Below, piece by piece: positions 45,801 to 53,910 of a DNA stretch of 64,000 bases (positions within the stretch are counted from its first letter, which is position 1; each line of letters opens with the position of its first letter). The DNA comes from SZUA-584 sp041656035 (GTDB taxonomy: Bacteria; Bacillota; Clostridia; Christensenellales; SZUA-584), in the NCBI GenBank assembly GCA_964586785.1, contig CAZPHS010000002.1, positions 1 to 64,000 of the forward strand, written 5' to 3'. The notes under the pieces are model-generated. The model was not told where the DNA came from, ran no database searches, and was given only the letters and a program-made list of their open reading frames with translations. Made by a program: the position numbers and the translations under genes.

Positions 45801-46344
45801 TGTTCTTGATACCGAGGTTTATTCCAACACGGGCGGACAGGCCAGCAAGGCGACCCCCACGGGTTCCGTCGCTAAATTCGCGGCAGCGGGCAAGCGCACC
45901 AAGAAAAAGGATTTAGGCGCAATATCGATGTCCTACGGTTACGTTTATGTTGCGCAGGTTTGTATGGGAGCAAACCACAGCCAGCTGCTTAAGGCGCTTA
46001 CGGAAGCCGAACAATACAACGGGCCTTCCATAGTTATCGCGTATGCGCCTTGCATAAACCACGGTATAAACATGGGTAAAACGCAGGCGCAAATGAAATA
46101 CGCCGTGGAAGCGGGCTACTGGCATCTTTACCGCTATAACCCGCTGCTTAAAGGGCAGGGTAAAAATCCCTTTACTCTGGACAGCAAAGAACCCACAGCC
46201 GGCTATCAGGATTTTATAAACAGCGAAATCAGATACAAGACGCTGCAAAAACAGTTCCCTGAAACGGCAAAAGTGCTGTTTGCCGCGGCGGAGAAAGAAG
46301 CCAAGGAACGCTACGCTTTTTACAAGAAGATGGCGGAAGGCTGA
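42826..46344 (+). CDS. nifJ: Pyruvate:ferredoxin (flavodoxin) oxidoreductase
   Basis: 1172 residues, a full single-chain PFOR. It converts pyruvate and CoA to acetyl-CoA, CO2 and reduced ferredoxin. Visible parts are the N-terminal YPITPSSPMAE, the two 4Fe-4S sets CIMCNQCSFVCP and CTGCGNCADICP, CGGCGETPY, and the thiamine-diphosphate region GDGWAYDIGYGGLDHVLA with EVYSNTGGQASKATP. AGGAGG seven bases before the ATG at 42826 fixes the start; the upstream extension in frame has no support. It is the main pyruvate enzyme of an anaerobe. Confidence 0.97.
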   Translation: MGLKHTIDGNTAAAHVAYAFSDVGAIYPITPSSPMAEVCDEWAANDRKNLFGQKMRIAEMQSEGGAAGAVHGSLAAGAFTSTFTASQGLLLMIPNMYKIAGELLPCVFHVSARSLAAHALSIFGDHSDVMSARQTGFAFLASGSVQEVMDMAAISHLSTLKTKVPFVHFFDGFRTSHEVQKIELIEYETLEKLADKQAIADFRDRAMNPERPHLQGTAQNPDIYFQNREAANKYYDATPGIVEQVMNDFYTAVGRKYGLFDYVGAPDATDILVLMGSGAEAAEETINYLNARGAKLGAIKVRLYRPFSAKHFLSALPDSVQRIAVLDRTKEPGALGEPLYQDVVTVLSEAGKSLKVIGGRYGLSSKEFTPSMIKAVFDNLSGEMKNHFTVGINDDVTFLSLDYSETIDAAPEGTFRCKFYGLGSDGTVGANKNSIKIIGDHTDMYAQGFFYYDSKKSGGLTVSHLRFGKSPIQSTYLIDSSDLSACHNSSFVTRYDMLSDVKEGGIFLLNSPWSLEQMERELPARLKNAIAGKKIRFFNINAIDIAQKAGMGGRINTVMQAAFFKVAGIIPEADAIEYMKQAVKKTYGKKGDKIVNMNYAAIDMGAKELTEVKYPQNWADTTQGAPLVAAPPEAGEFFTNVLYPIIEQKGDSLPVSAFDPRGFFPTGTTQFEKRGIAVNVPKWIPENCIMCNQCSFVCPHATIRPFLAKDEDLANAPAGYITKEARGKDVAGYRYRMQISPLDCTGCGNCADICPAKQKALVMTPLSQTVDAESENWEFAKKLPRPDILINKSTVIGSQYMRPLFEFSGACGGCGETPYLKLITQLFGDRMLVANATGCSSIYSGNTPTCPYTKNEDGHGPAWANSLFEDNAEFGFGMNLATVQRREKLKDLALRAADAAKGELKEALSTWLENANDGEKSKEAAAALKAALPDAIASASGKQKELLEQIRTDEDLLVKKSIWIIGGDGWAYDIGYGGLDHVLAMGEDVNVLVLDTEVYSNTGGQASKATPTGSVAKFAAAGKRTKKKDLGAISMSYGYVYVAQVCMGANHSQLLKALTEAEQYNGPSIVIAYAPCINHGINMGKTQAQMKYAVEAGYWHLYRYNPLLKGQGKNPFTLDSKEPTAGYQDFINSEIRYKTLQKQFPETAKVLFAAAEKEAKERYAFYKKMAEG

Positions 46345-46358
46345 AAAAGCATACAGTG

Positions 46359-46392
46359 AGGTTTGCCCGCGAAAACGGGCAGACCTCTTTTT
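46359..46392 (+). terminator. Terminator of PFOR
   Basis: An eleven-base stem, AGGTTTGCCCG / CGGGCAGACCT, is followed by CTTTTTG. Confidence 0.85.
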
Positions 46393-46484
46393 GTTTACTT
46401 ATTTAAGGGAAAAAGAGCCGTTTTTGAATGATACCGTATTTTCCGCCATATACATATATGACAAGAAATATGGAGGTGCTGGCG

Positions 46485-47195
46485 ATGGAAAACCGGAATT
46501 TGCCAAGGCTCGAGACGGATGGCTTTATAACCGCCGGTATGCAAAAACGCGCCGACAAGCTTTCAGGAAAGCTGCGGACGCCGATAAAAACAAGCGGTAT
46601 CCCTAATGATGAGCTGGATATTGGGTACAAAAAACTTCTTTATAAAACCGGTATTTGCGCCGCAATCGCGATTGCGCTGCTTATTGTGAGCAGTATTAAT
46701 AATCCGGCGGCGGAAAAGCTTACCGAAACCATAGGTTCGGCGGCAAATCATCAGCTTGAGATTGACGAGGACATAGGGCGTCTAAAATTTGTGCAAAATC
46801 TTGGCGAGGAATCGTCAAGCGTTTTTTCCGCCTATCCGGAATCGTCGGTTGTATATCCCGCCGACGGAGAAATCGTAACAAGGTTCGGCGAAAGCGGCTC
46901 GTTTGGTGTGCGTATGACGGCGCAATCGGAAGATATACTGTGTATAGCCAAAGGGACCGTAAGTTCAGTGGGGGAAATAGGCGATGCCGGTTATGTGACT
47001 TTAGTGCTCGATTCGGGCGAGACGGCGGCGTTTTACAATGTCATACCCGCGGTTAAAATTAACGACATTGTATTGCCCGGTCAACCTCTTGGCGTTTTGT
47101 CCGGCAAATATCTTTATTTTGAGATGCGCGACGGCGAAGAATATATAGACCCGCTTGGCTTTATAAAACAGCAGGCGGTGGCGTCCCTGCAATAA
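46485..47195 (+). CDS. spoIVFA: SpoIVFA-like M23-fold protein
   Basis: 236 residues. One transmembrane helix at about 54-72 and a C-terminal M23-type beta domain (VYPADGEIVTRFGESGSFG onward). The zinc ligands are missing: the usual HxxxD site reads FGVRM and the HxH site reads YLYFEM. It is therefore a non-catalytic regulator, as is SpoIVFA, which holds SpoIVFB inactive until the forespore signal. The next gene is spoIVFB. GGAGGTG precedes the ATG. Confidence 0.82.
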   Translation: MENRNLPRLETDGFITAGMQKRADKLSGKLRTPIKTSGIPNDELDIGYKKLLYKTGICAAIAIALLIVSSINNPAAEKLTETIGSAANHQLEIDEDIGRLKFVQNLGEESSSVFSAYPESSVVYPADGEIVTRFGESGSFGVRMTAQSEDILCIAKGTVSSVGEIGDAGYVTLVLDSGETAAFYNVIPAVKINDIVLPGQPLGVLSGKYLYFEMRDGEEYIDPLGFIKQQAVASLQ

Positions 47196-47201
47196 AGCGC
47201 C

Positions 47202-48080
47202 ATGAAAGCACACTCGCTTTTCGGCGGCAGGCTCAAAATAAATCTTCTTATGATTCCTGCCGTATTGGCGCTTGTCTTGCTCGGCATGGGCGATATCGTT
47301 TTATGCTATATACCCGCTCTCTTTTTGCACGAATGGGCTCATGTGATAACGGCGGCGGCTTTCGGTATGACAATAACGCAGATGGAGCTTTTCCCGTTCG
47401 GCTGCGCGGCTAGGATGCAATGTTTTGCAGTTTCGCGCTCAAAGGAATTAATAGTGGCGGCGGCGGGCCCCGCGGCGAATATGGCTGCGGCAAGCGCCGT
47501 TTACTTTATAAATAAATACGGGTTTGCAATAAGTATAGCCGACAAGCTCATTGCCGCCAACCTCGCGCTCGCGGCCGTTAATATGCTTCCCGCGCTGCCG
47601 CTTGACGGCGGCCGAATTGCGAGGTCTTTGTTTGCCTCATTTTTAGGATATAAACGCGCTACACGCTTAACGGCGGCGGCAGGCATATTTTTCTCCGCCG
47701 TAATGCTTGCCGTAGGCATAGTTGCCGCCGCAAGCGGCGCCTTTAACCCTACCATTTTTATTATGGCATTTTTTCTTTGCCTTGCGGCCATCAAGGAGCT
47801 TAAGACCGCTCCTTACACGCTAATACGCGATTTTTCAGGGAAGCGAACATCCATAGAAAAGCGCAAAACGCTTAATATAAACAGATTCGCGGCAATGCAA
47901 TCCCAAACCTTAAATGAAATAATGCGCGAGTTTGAGGCGGGCAAATATAATATTGTTACTGTTCTTGATAAAAACCTTGGCGTGGCGCGCGATTTAAGCG
48001 AACAGCAGATTTTATACGGAATGATGCAGTATGGTTCCCAGGTAACGCTTGGCAGCCTTTGCCGCAAATTAAATAAATAA
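47202..48080 (+). CDS. spoIVFB: Site-2 metalloprotease SpoIVFB (M50B)
   Basis: 292 residues with about six membrane segments. The zinc site HEWAH is in the first core helix, and the third ligand is in NMLPALPLDGGR. A C-terminal cytoplasmic part of about 90 residues resembles a CBS-like regulatory region. SpoIVFB cuts pro-sigma-K in the mother cell. It follows spoIVFA by six bases; the ribosome-binding site is weak, suggesting coupling. Confidence 0.9.
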   Translation: MKAHSLFGGRLKINLLMIPAVLALVLLGMGDIVLCYIPALFLHEWAHVITAAAFGMTITQMELFPFGCAARMQCFAVSRSKELIVAAAGPAANMAAASAVYFINKYGFAISIADKLIAANLALAAVNMLPALPLDGGRIARSLFASFLGYKRATRLTAAAGIFFSAVMLAVGIVAAASGAFNPTIFIMAFFLCLAAIKELKTAPYTLIRDFSGKRTSIEKRKTLNINRFAAMQSQTLNEIMREFEAGKYNIVTVLDKNLGVARDLSEQQILYGMMQYGSQVTLGSLCRKLNK

Positions 48081-48120
48081 CGGCGTTGTGAACATTGTTT
48101 CGCTGTGTTAGTATTATCTT

Positions 48121-48840
48121 ATGGATAAATTGCCGCAGATATATTTCCTTCATCACAGCGCCGTCTGTATAAATATAAAAGACTGCTTGCTGATTTTTGA
48201 CCACTGTTTATACAGACCGGACGGATGCGTTGAAGATGGGGCCGTCGGGGATAAGTATATAGCAAACGCCAGGCGCGTCTATGTTTTTGTTTCACATTCT
48301 CATCACGACCATTTTAACAGCCGTATTTTCGAATGGGCAAGCCCGCATGTTAAGTTCTTATTGGACGACACCGTGCCGACGGTTAGCGCCCCGAAAGATT
48401 CAGTTTTTATGCGCTGCGGCAGTAAATATGAAGACGAATATATATCCGTACAAGAATTCGGTTCAACCGACTGCGGGGGCAGTTTTTTTGTCGTATGCGG
48501 AAATACAAGCTTTTTCCACGCCGGCGATTTAAACGACTGGCACTGGAAGGACCACGGAGACAAACGTTATTCCCGAATAATGAGCGGCTTGTTCAAACAC
48601 GAGATAAAGCGAATAAAGCAAAGCGCCGGAACGATAGATTACGCGTTCTTTCCGGTTGATAAACGCATGGGCGCCGACTTTGATTCCGGCGCGGATTATT
48701 TTATTGAAACGTTGCGCCCCCGCTTTTTTATACCCATTCACTTTGTGTCTTTTGAGGACACGCTGGCATATAAAAATAAAATGCGAAACAGCGGCACCAA
48801 TGTTCTGGAGATACAAAAGAATGGGCAGCGGCTAGTATAA
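48121..48840 (+). CDS. Metallo-beta-lactamase-fold hydrolase
   Basis: 239 residues. The metal motif SHSHHDHF (HxHxDH) is near residue 60, FFHAGDLNDWHW holds the next ligands, and PIHF near residue 205 gives the last histidine. The fold is that of UlaG-like MBL hydrolases; the substrate is unknown. The ATG follows spoIVFB by 40 bases, so it may share its transcript. Confidence 0.85.
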   Translation: MDKLPQIYFLHHSAVCINIKDCLLIFDHCLYRPDGCVEDGAVGDKYIANARRVYVFVSHSHHDHFNSRIFEWASPHVKFLLDDTVPTVSAPKDSVFMRCGSKYEDEYISVQEFGSTDCGGSFFVVCGNTSFFHAGDLNDWHWKDHGDKRYSRIMSGLFKHEIKRIKQSAGTIDYAFFPVDKRMGADFDSGADYFIETLRPRFFIPIHFVSFEDTLAYKNKMRNSGTNVLEIQKNGQRLV

Positions 48841-48957
48841 GCATACGAAACAAGTCTCGCGGCTTCTTCCGCGGCGGCGGTTTTATAGGCTTTCGGCTGG
48901 CTGAATTTGTATAATCATGATATAATGAAATTTAGTTTAAAATAGTTAGGACACAAT

Positions 48958-50781
48958 ATGACCGACATTAAAAAATTTAAACGGATACTTGCCGACGTGA
49001 GCAAACCGGCCAGATATACCGGCGGCGAACTTGGCGAGATAATAAAGCGGCCGCAAGACGTATCGGTACGTCTCGCTCTTTGTTTTCCGGATATTTACGA
49101 GGTGGGCATGTCCCACCTTGGCACAAGCATATTATATCACGCCGTAAACAGCATAAACGGAATTTCCGCGGAGCGCTGCTTTGCCCCGTGGCCTGATATG
49201 GAGCAGGCGCTGCGCGAAAACGAGACTGCGCTTTTCTCTTTGGAAACAAAGACGGCGCTGCGGGACTTTGATATAGTAGGTTTTTCAATTGGATATGAGA
49301 TGTGCTATACAAACGTGCTTTGTATGTTAGAGCTTGGCGGAATACCGCCGCTGTCCCGCGACAGAGGCGATGATATGCCTTTGGTTATAGCCGGCGGGGG
49401 GTGCGCGTATAACCCCGAGCCACTTGCCGCCTTTATTGATTTATTCGTAATAGGCGAAGGCGAAGAAGCGCTGCCGGAGCTGATTGCGCTGTACCAAAAC
49501 TGCGCAAACCGCAATGATTTTTTTGCTAAGGCGGCTTTACTTAACGGTGTATACATACCTTCGCTTTACAGCGTCTTATATAATAACGATGGCACGGTTA
49601 AACATATTTTACCCGATAAAAACGCGCCGCGGAAAGTTTTAAAGCGTATTGTCAAAAACTTTGACAAGAGTTTTTTTCCTTCCAAGCCAATCGTGCCTTA
49701 TATTAACGTAGTACACGACCGCGTTACTTTAGAGCTTATGCGGGGCTGCACGAGAGGCTGCCGTTTTTGCCAGGCCGGATTTGTATACCGTCCATTGCGC
49801 GAACGGAATACAAAGACGCTTATAGAACAGGCGCTTGAATGTATTAAAAATACAGGACACGAGGAGATATCTCTCTGTTCTCTTTCCACGGGAGATTATT
49901 CGCAAATAGGAAATCTTACAGCCGCTTTATCCGATACTTTCACCGAAAAAGGCGTTTCCCTCGCGGTGCCGTCTTTGCGCGTCGACTCTTTTAAAGGGGG
50001 ATACGCTAAGCGTCTTAAAGACGTGCGCAGTTTCGGGCTCACTTTCGCGCCGGAGGCGGGCACGCAGCGGTTAAGAGACGTTATTAATAAAAATATAACC
50101 GAAGAGTCGATACTAAGCTCCGCGGCCGAGGCGTTTGAAGCGGGTATCAGCTCCATAAAGCTTTATTTTATGATTGGCCTGCCCGGAGAGACGCTTGATG
50201 ACGTTCTTGGAATAGCGAAAATGGCGGAAAAAATCCGCGGTATTTTTTACGGCATACCAAAAGAGCGGCGCGGCGCGGGGTTTAAGCTCACGCTAAGCGC
50301 TTCGTGCTTTGTGCCGAAACCGCATACGCCTTTTCAGTGGGAAGCTCAGGATAATGTTGATACGCTAAAATATAAGCAGCAAGCGTTAAAAGAAGCGCTG
50401 CGCCCCGTAAAGGGCGTAAAATACAATTGGCATGACGCGCAGCTTAGTATGCTTGAGGCCGTTTTTGCCCGCGGCGATCGCCGGCTTGGCGATGTGCTTT
50501 ATAATGCGTACCGCGCCGGCTGCCGGTTCGACAGCTGGAAGGAGCATTTTGACTATATCAAATGGCAAAAAGCTTTTGACGACTGCGGTATAGACCCGGC
50601 CTTTTACTCGGCAAGATCTCGCTCATTTGAAGAAACTCTTCCGTGGGATATAACGGATACGGGGGTTTCTAAAAAGTTCTTGTGGGAAGAGAAAAAACGC
50701 GCGGATACGCAAGCCGCAACTCCCGATTGCAGGGAAGGCTGCACAGGATGCGGTCTTATGGAAGCGGGGCTTTGCAAATGA
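48958..50781 (+). CDS. B12-binding-type radical SAM protein (TIGR03960)
   Basis: 607 residues. The N-terminal part resembles a B12-binding fold (ALCFPDIYEVGMSHLG, VIAGGGCAYNPEPLA). The radical SAM site CTRGCRFCQAGF (Cys264, Cys268, Cys271) follows. Later come AGTQRLRDVINKN and the C-terminal cysteines CREGCTGCG. Members of this family are next to the TIGR03936 protein and RNase G/L21/L27 in Clostridia. A role in ribosome or RNA modification is plausible but not shown. It overlaps the next gene by four bases. Confidence 0.9.
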   Translation: MTDIKKFKRILADVSKPARYTGGELGEIIKRPQDVSVRLALCFPDIYEVGMSHLGTSILYHAVNSINGISAERCFAPWPDMEQALRENETALFSLETKTALRDFDIVGFSIGYEMCYTNVLCMLELGGIPPLSRDRGDDMPLVIAGGGCAYNPEPLAAFIDLFVIGEGEEALPELIALYQNCANRNDFFAKAALLNGVYIPSLYSVLYNNDGTVKHILPDKNAPRKVLKRIVKNFDKSFFPSKPIVPYINVVHDRVTLELMRGCTRGCRFCQAGFVYRPLRERNTKTLIEQALECIKNTGHEEISLCSLSTGDYSQIGNLTAALSDTFTEKGVSLAVPSLRVDSFKGGYAKRLKDVRSFGLTFAPEAGTQRLRDVINKNITEESILSSAAEAFEAGISSIKLYFMIGLPGETLDDVLGIAKMAEKIRGIFYGIPKERRGAGFKLTLSASCFVPKPHTPFQWEAQDNVDTLKYKQQALKEALRPVKGVKYNWHDAQLSMLEAVFARGDRRLGDVLYNAYRAGCRFDSWKEHFDYIKWQKAFDDCGIDPAFYSARSRSFEETLPWDITDTGVSKKFLWEEKKRADTQAATPDCREGCTGCGLMEAGLCK

Positions 50782-51446
50782 GACTGGCGTTGGAATTTTC
50801 TAAAAAGGGCGCTGCCAAATATATATCGCATCTTGATTTGCAGCGTGCTTTCTCACGCGCGCTACGCCGCAGCGGCATGCCTGTTAAGCTTTCCTTGGGG
50901 TTTAACCCGCATTATGTTGTCTCGTTCGCGTCCGCGCTGCCTCTTGGAATAGAAAGCGAATGCGAGTGCGTGGAGATAGCTCTCGCTTCCCCTGTGCAGC
51001 CGCGTGATTTTCTTCTGTCCGTTGCGCGCGAAATGCCTCCCGGGCTTTTGGTAAAACGCGCCGTCGTTTTGAGCGAGAATGCCCCTAAACTGATGGCGGC
51101 TTTGGAAAGGGCGGCCTATTGCGCGTATATCGAAACCGGCTGCTTTGAGCGCGTTGTTTCGGCTGTAGACAGCATAATGGACAGCGACGAGGTCTTAACC
51201 GTAAAAAGACGGGACGACAAACAAAAAAGCGTCAATATTCGGGACATGATATTAGAGCTTTCCTGCGCTGACGGAAAGGTTGACATGCTGCTTTTAGCGT
51301 CACAGAAATCAACGCTTCGTCCGGATGTTGTCATGCGGGCGATAGAGACGCGCACAGGACGGTTATACGCGGACATTGTAAGAACAGGTCTTTTTACCGA
51401 AACGAACGGCGTATCTGTTCCTTTGTTTACCGCCTTTGCTTTGTAG
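50778..51446 (+). CDS. TIGR03936 / DUF2344 radical-SAM-associated protein
   Basis: 222 residues, with the family start FSKKGAAKYISHLDLQRAF and SLGFNPHYVVSFASALPLG. In some genomes it is fused to the TIGR03960 protein; here the ATG overlaps the preceding stop (ATGA). It probably works with that radical SAM enzyme. Function is otherwise unknown. Confidence 0.9.
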   Translation: MRLALEFSKKGAAKYISHLDLQRAFSRALRRSGMPVKLSLGFNPHYVVSFASALPLGIESECECVEIALASPVQPRDFLLSVAREMPPGLLVKRAVVLSENAPKLMAALERAAYCAYIETGCFERVVSAVDSIMDSDEVLTVKRRDDKQKSVNIRDMILELSCADGKVDMLLLASQKSTLRPDVVMRAIETRTGRLYADIVRTGLFTETNGVSVPLFTAFAL

Positions 51447-51497
51447 CTGACGGGCGCCGCCCGTTATATAAATTTTAAATACTATTTGGAGTTTTGT

Positions 51498-53030
51498 ATG
51501 GAGAAAAAGATTATCGCCGATATCAACTCATTGGAGGCCAGAATCGCGCTTTTAGAGGACAACGCGCTTGTTGAAATTCATGTTGAGCGGCGGGGAAAAG
51601 AAAGGCTCGTGGGCAACATATACAAAGGCCGTGTCGCGAACGTGCTTCCCGGTATGCAGGCTGCCTTCGTAGACATAGGGCTTGATAGAAATGCTTTCCT
51701 TTACGCCGGCGATATACTCGCGGACACGTCCGATTTCGAGTTTGGCCAGCAGAAAAGCTCACCCCCCAATTTGCGCGCCGGACGCATAGAGGATATGGTT
51801 AAAGAAGGCCAGGAAATAGTAGTACAGGTGCTAAAGCAGCCCGGCGGCACAAAGGGCGCGCGTATAACCACTCATGTCACCCTGCCCGGCCGTATGATGG
51901 TTCTTATGCCGACGGTAAACCATGTGGGTGTATCGCGCCGAATTGAAGACGAGCAGGAACGCGCAAGGCTTAAAGATATAATGGAAGCGATAAAGCCGAA
52001 GGATATGGGGATAATAGTGCGGACGGCGGCGATAGGCAAAACAGAGGAAGATTTTATAGGTGAAATCCGCTTTCTCTCAAGGCTGTGGGAGCGTATCGTA
52101 AACCGCGGCGCGTCGCTTAACGCCCCAAGGCTGTTACATGCCGAGGAATCGCTGATATTCCGCACAGTAAGAGATATGTTTACTTCCGACGTCGCCGATT
52201 TTATTATAAACGACCGTGAGTATTATGAAAAGGTTGCCGCCGTCGCGGGCATACTCGCTCCGCAGCTTAAAGACCGCGTGCATATGTATTCCGGCGGCGT
52301 TAACATTTTTGATGATTTCGGCATACAGGCAAGAATAGATAAAGCACTGGAGAAAAAAGTATGGATGAAAAACGGCGCGTATATAATAATTGACGAAACC
52401 GAGGCGCTTACCGTAATAGATGTCAATACCGGCAAATTTGTCGGTGATACTAGCCTTCAGGATACTATACTTTCCGTTAATATTGAAGCTGCCAAAGAAA
52501 TCGCCCGCCAGCTTCGCCTGCGCGATATAAGCGGAATCGTCATTATCGATTTTATTGATATGGAGATAGAAGGCAACAAACAAAATGTTGTGGATGCGCT
52601 TGAGGCTGCCCTTACAAAAGATCGTACAAAAACGAACGTACTTGGAATCACCGGTTTAGGTCTTGTTGAGATGACCCGCAAAAAGGTACGCAAAAAACTC
52701 TCAAGCCTCGTTAAACGAACCTGCCCTTACTGCGGCGGCAGCGGTCTTGTAGACAGCGAGGAGACGACGGCGATGAATATACGGCGGCTCATTTTCCGGC
52801 AAACCGCCGCTTCGGATATTAAAGAGTATTTGATTGAGGTTAGCCCTCATGTTGCCAAGCTTATAGAACAAAAGGATGCGGCCGGTATGCCTGTTCTTCC
52901 AAGAATTGAGGGCATAAAGCTTTATATAATGGCTAACGAGGCGATGCATATCGCCGACTATAAAGTGACGGAGATTGCGTCCCAGAAAGAACGCGAACGG
53001 TTGCTGGACAAAGCGCGGGTGTTTTGTTGA
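51498..53030 (+). CDS. rng: Ribonuclease G/E
   Basis: 510 residues. An S1-like RNA-binding domain lies at about 35-125 (GNIYKGRVANVLPGMQAAFVD). The catalytic acids are in VIDVNTG and IVIIDFIDM, and the zinc-link motif is CPYCGGSG. It processes rRNA and mRNA as a homotetramer. The frame also offers a TTG at 51486, but GGAG eight bases before the ATG at 51498 supports that start. The clostridial order with L21 and L27 downstream is kept. Confidence 0.94.
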   Translation: MEKKIIADINSLEARIALLEDNALVEIHVERRGKERLVGNIYKGRVANVLPGMQAAFVDIGLDRNAFLYAGDILADTSDFEFGQQKSSPPNLRAGRIEDMVKEGQEIVVQVLKQPGGTKGARITTHVTLPGRMMVLMPTVNHVGVSRRIEDEQERARLKDIMEAIKPKDMGIIVRTAAIGKTEEDFIGEIRFLSRLWERIVNRGASLNAPRLLHAEESLIFRTVRDMFTSDVADFIINDREYYEKVAAVAGILAPQLKDRVHMYSGGVNIFDDFGIQARIDKALEKKVWMKNGAYIIIDETEALTVIDVNTGKFVGDTSLQDTILSVNIEAAKEIARQLRLRDISGIVIIDFIDMEIEGNKQNVVDALEAALTKDRTKTNVLGITGLGLVEMTRKKVRKKLSSLVKRTCPYCGGSGLVDSEETTAMNIRRLIFRQTAASDIKEYLIEVSPHVAKLIEQKDAAGMPVLPRIEGIKLYIMANEAMHIADYKVTEIASQKERERLLDKARVFC

Positions 53031-53055
53031 CATCATAAAACGTTTATGATATTAT
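53027..53055 (+). promoter_or_regulatory. Promoter of rplU-rpmA
   Basis: A perfect TTGACA (53027-53032), 17-base spacer and TATTAT (53050-53055). The -35 box overlaps the rng stop codon. Confidence 0.75.
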
Positions 53056-53061
53056 TTTTAA

Positions 53062-53140
53062 TTGAGCCGCGCGGAAACGGTTTGTAAAATTCCGATATTT
53101 CGGATACCGCTACGGCGAGACTGGTAAGGGGAGGTAAACA
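53062..53140 (+). ncRNA. Possible ribosomal protein L21 leader
   Basis: The leader contains TACCGCTACGGCGAGACTGG before the ribosome-binding site, similar to the element preceding rplU in other Bacillota as I recall it. The structure was not checked by a covariance model. Confidence 0.35.
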
Positions 53141-53142
53141 GC

Positions 53143-53484
53143 ATGTATGCTATTTTTGAGACGGGCGGAAAACAGTATAAGGCTTCAAAGGGAGATACTG
53201 TTTTTATCGAGAAGCTCGATTTAGAACCTGGCAAAACTGTCAGTTTCGACGCTTTAGCGGTGTCCGACGGCAGCAAGGTTCAAATAGGCACGCCCATTGT
53301 TAAGGGTGTTAAAGTGCGCGCCAAGGTTGTTGAGCACGGCAAAGAAAAAAAGATAGTTATCTTTAAATACAAACCAAAAAGAAACTACCGCAAAAAGCAA
53401 GGACATCGGCAGCCGTACACTAAAATCACTATAACAGGCATATCGGCGGCTAAAGAAGAAGCGGCTGAAGCGGCTGCGGAATAA
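53143..53484 (+). CDS. rplU: 50S ribosomal protein L21
   Basis: 113 residues. The family start MYAIFETGGKQYKA and the basic region KYKPKRNYRKKQGHRQ are clear. The C-terminus has an Ala/Glu-rich tail of about ten residues. A GGGGAGG site precedes the ATG. It has its own promoter with rpmA. Confidence 0.97.
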   Translation: MYAIFETGGKQYKASKGDTVFIEKLDLEPGKTVSFDALAVSDGSKVQIGTPIVKGVKVRAKVVEHGKEKKIVIFKYKPKRNYRKKQGHRQPYTKITITGISAAKEEAAEAAAE

Positions 53485-53518
53485 TAATCCTTTTTTTAAG
53501 AAAGCGAGGTGCGGCAAA

Positions 53519-53773
53519 ATGGCTCATAAAAAAGGTGTGGGAAGCTCCAGAAACGGCAGAGACAGCGAAAGCAAACGGCTTGGCGTCAAGCGCGGCGACG
53601 GGCAGTTTGTACTCGCGGGGAATATTCTCGTAAGACAGAGGGGAACAAAGCTGTATCCCGGCAATAACGTTGGCATAGGCGGAGACGATACGCTGTTCTC
53701 TCTTGTTGACGGCAAAGTCAAATACGAGCGCAAGGGGCGCGATAAAAAGCAGGTCAGCGTGTACCCCGCGTAG
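53519..53773 (+). CDS. rpmA: 50S ribosomal protein L27
   Basis: 84 residues (KKGVGSSRNGRDSESKRLG, YPGNNVGIGGDDTLF). In most Bacillota L27 begins with a short extension (…LQFFA) removed by the protease Prp, whose gene lies between rplU and rpmA. Here the protein begins directly with MAHKKG, and only 34 bases separate the two genes, so both the extension and prp are absent at this locus. Confidence 0.96.
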   Translation: MAHKKGVGSSRNGRDSESKRLGVKRGDGQFVLAGNILVRQRGTKLYPGNNVGIGGDDTLFSLVDGKVKYERKGRDKKQVSVYPA

Positions 53774-53790
53774 CTTTACATTGTTATAAA

Positions 53791-53821
53791 ACGGGCTTTC
53801 GCTTTTGCGAGGCCTGTTTTT
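53791..53821 (+). terminator. Terminator of rplU-rpmA
   Basis: ACGGGC / GCCTGT (one G-T pair) with an inner CGC/GCG pairing, followed by TTTTTAG. Confidence 0.7.
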
Positions 53822-53910
53822 AGTATGGCTTAACCGCTTTTTAAACTTCACGCATTACCGCTGCCGTGATATAATTATTTTGTCTGAAATCACGGCTTTT
53901 GGAGAAATAT

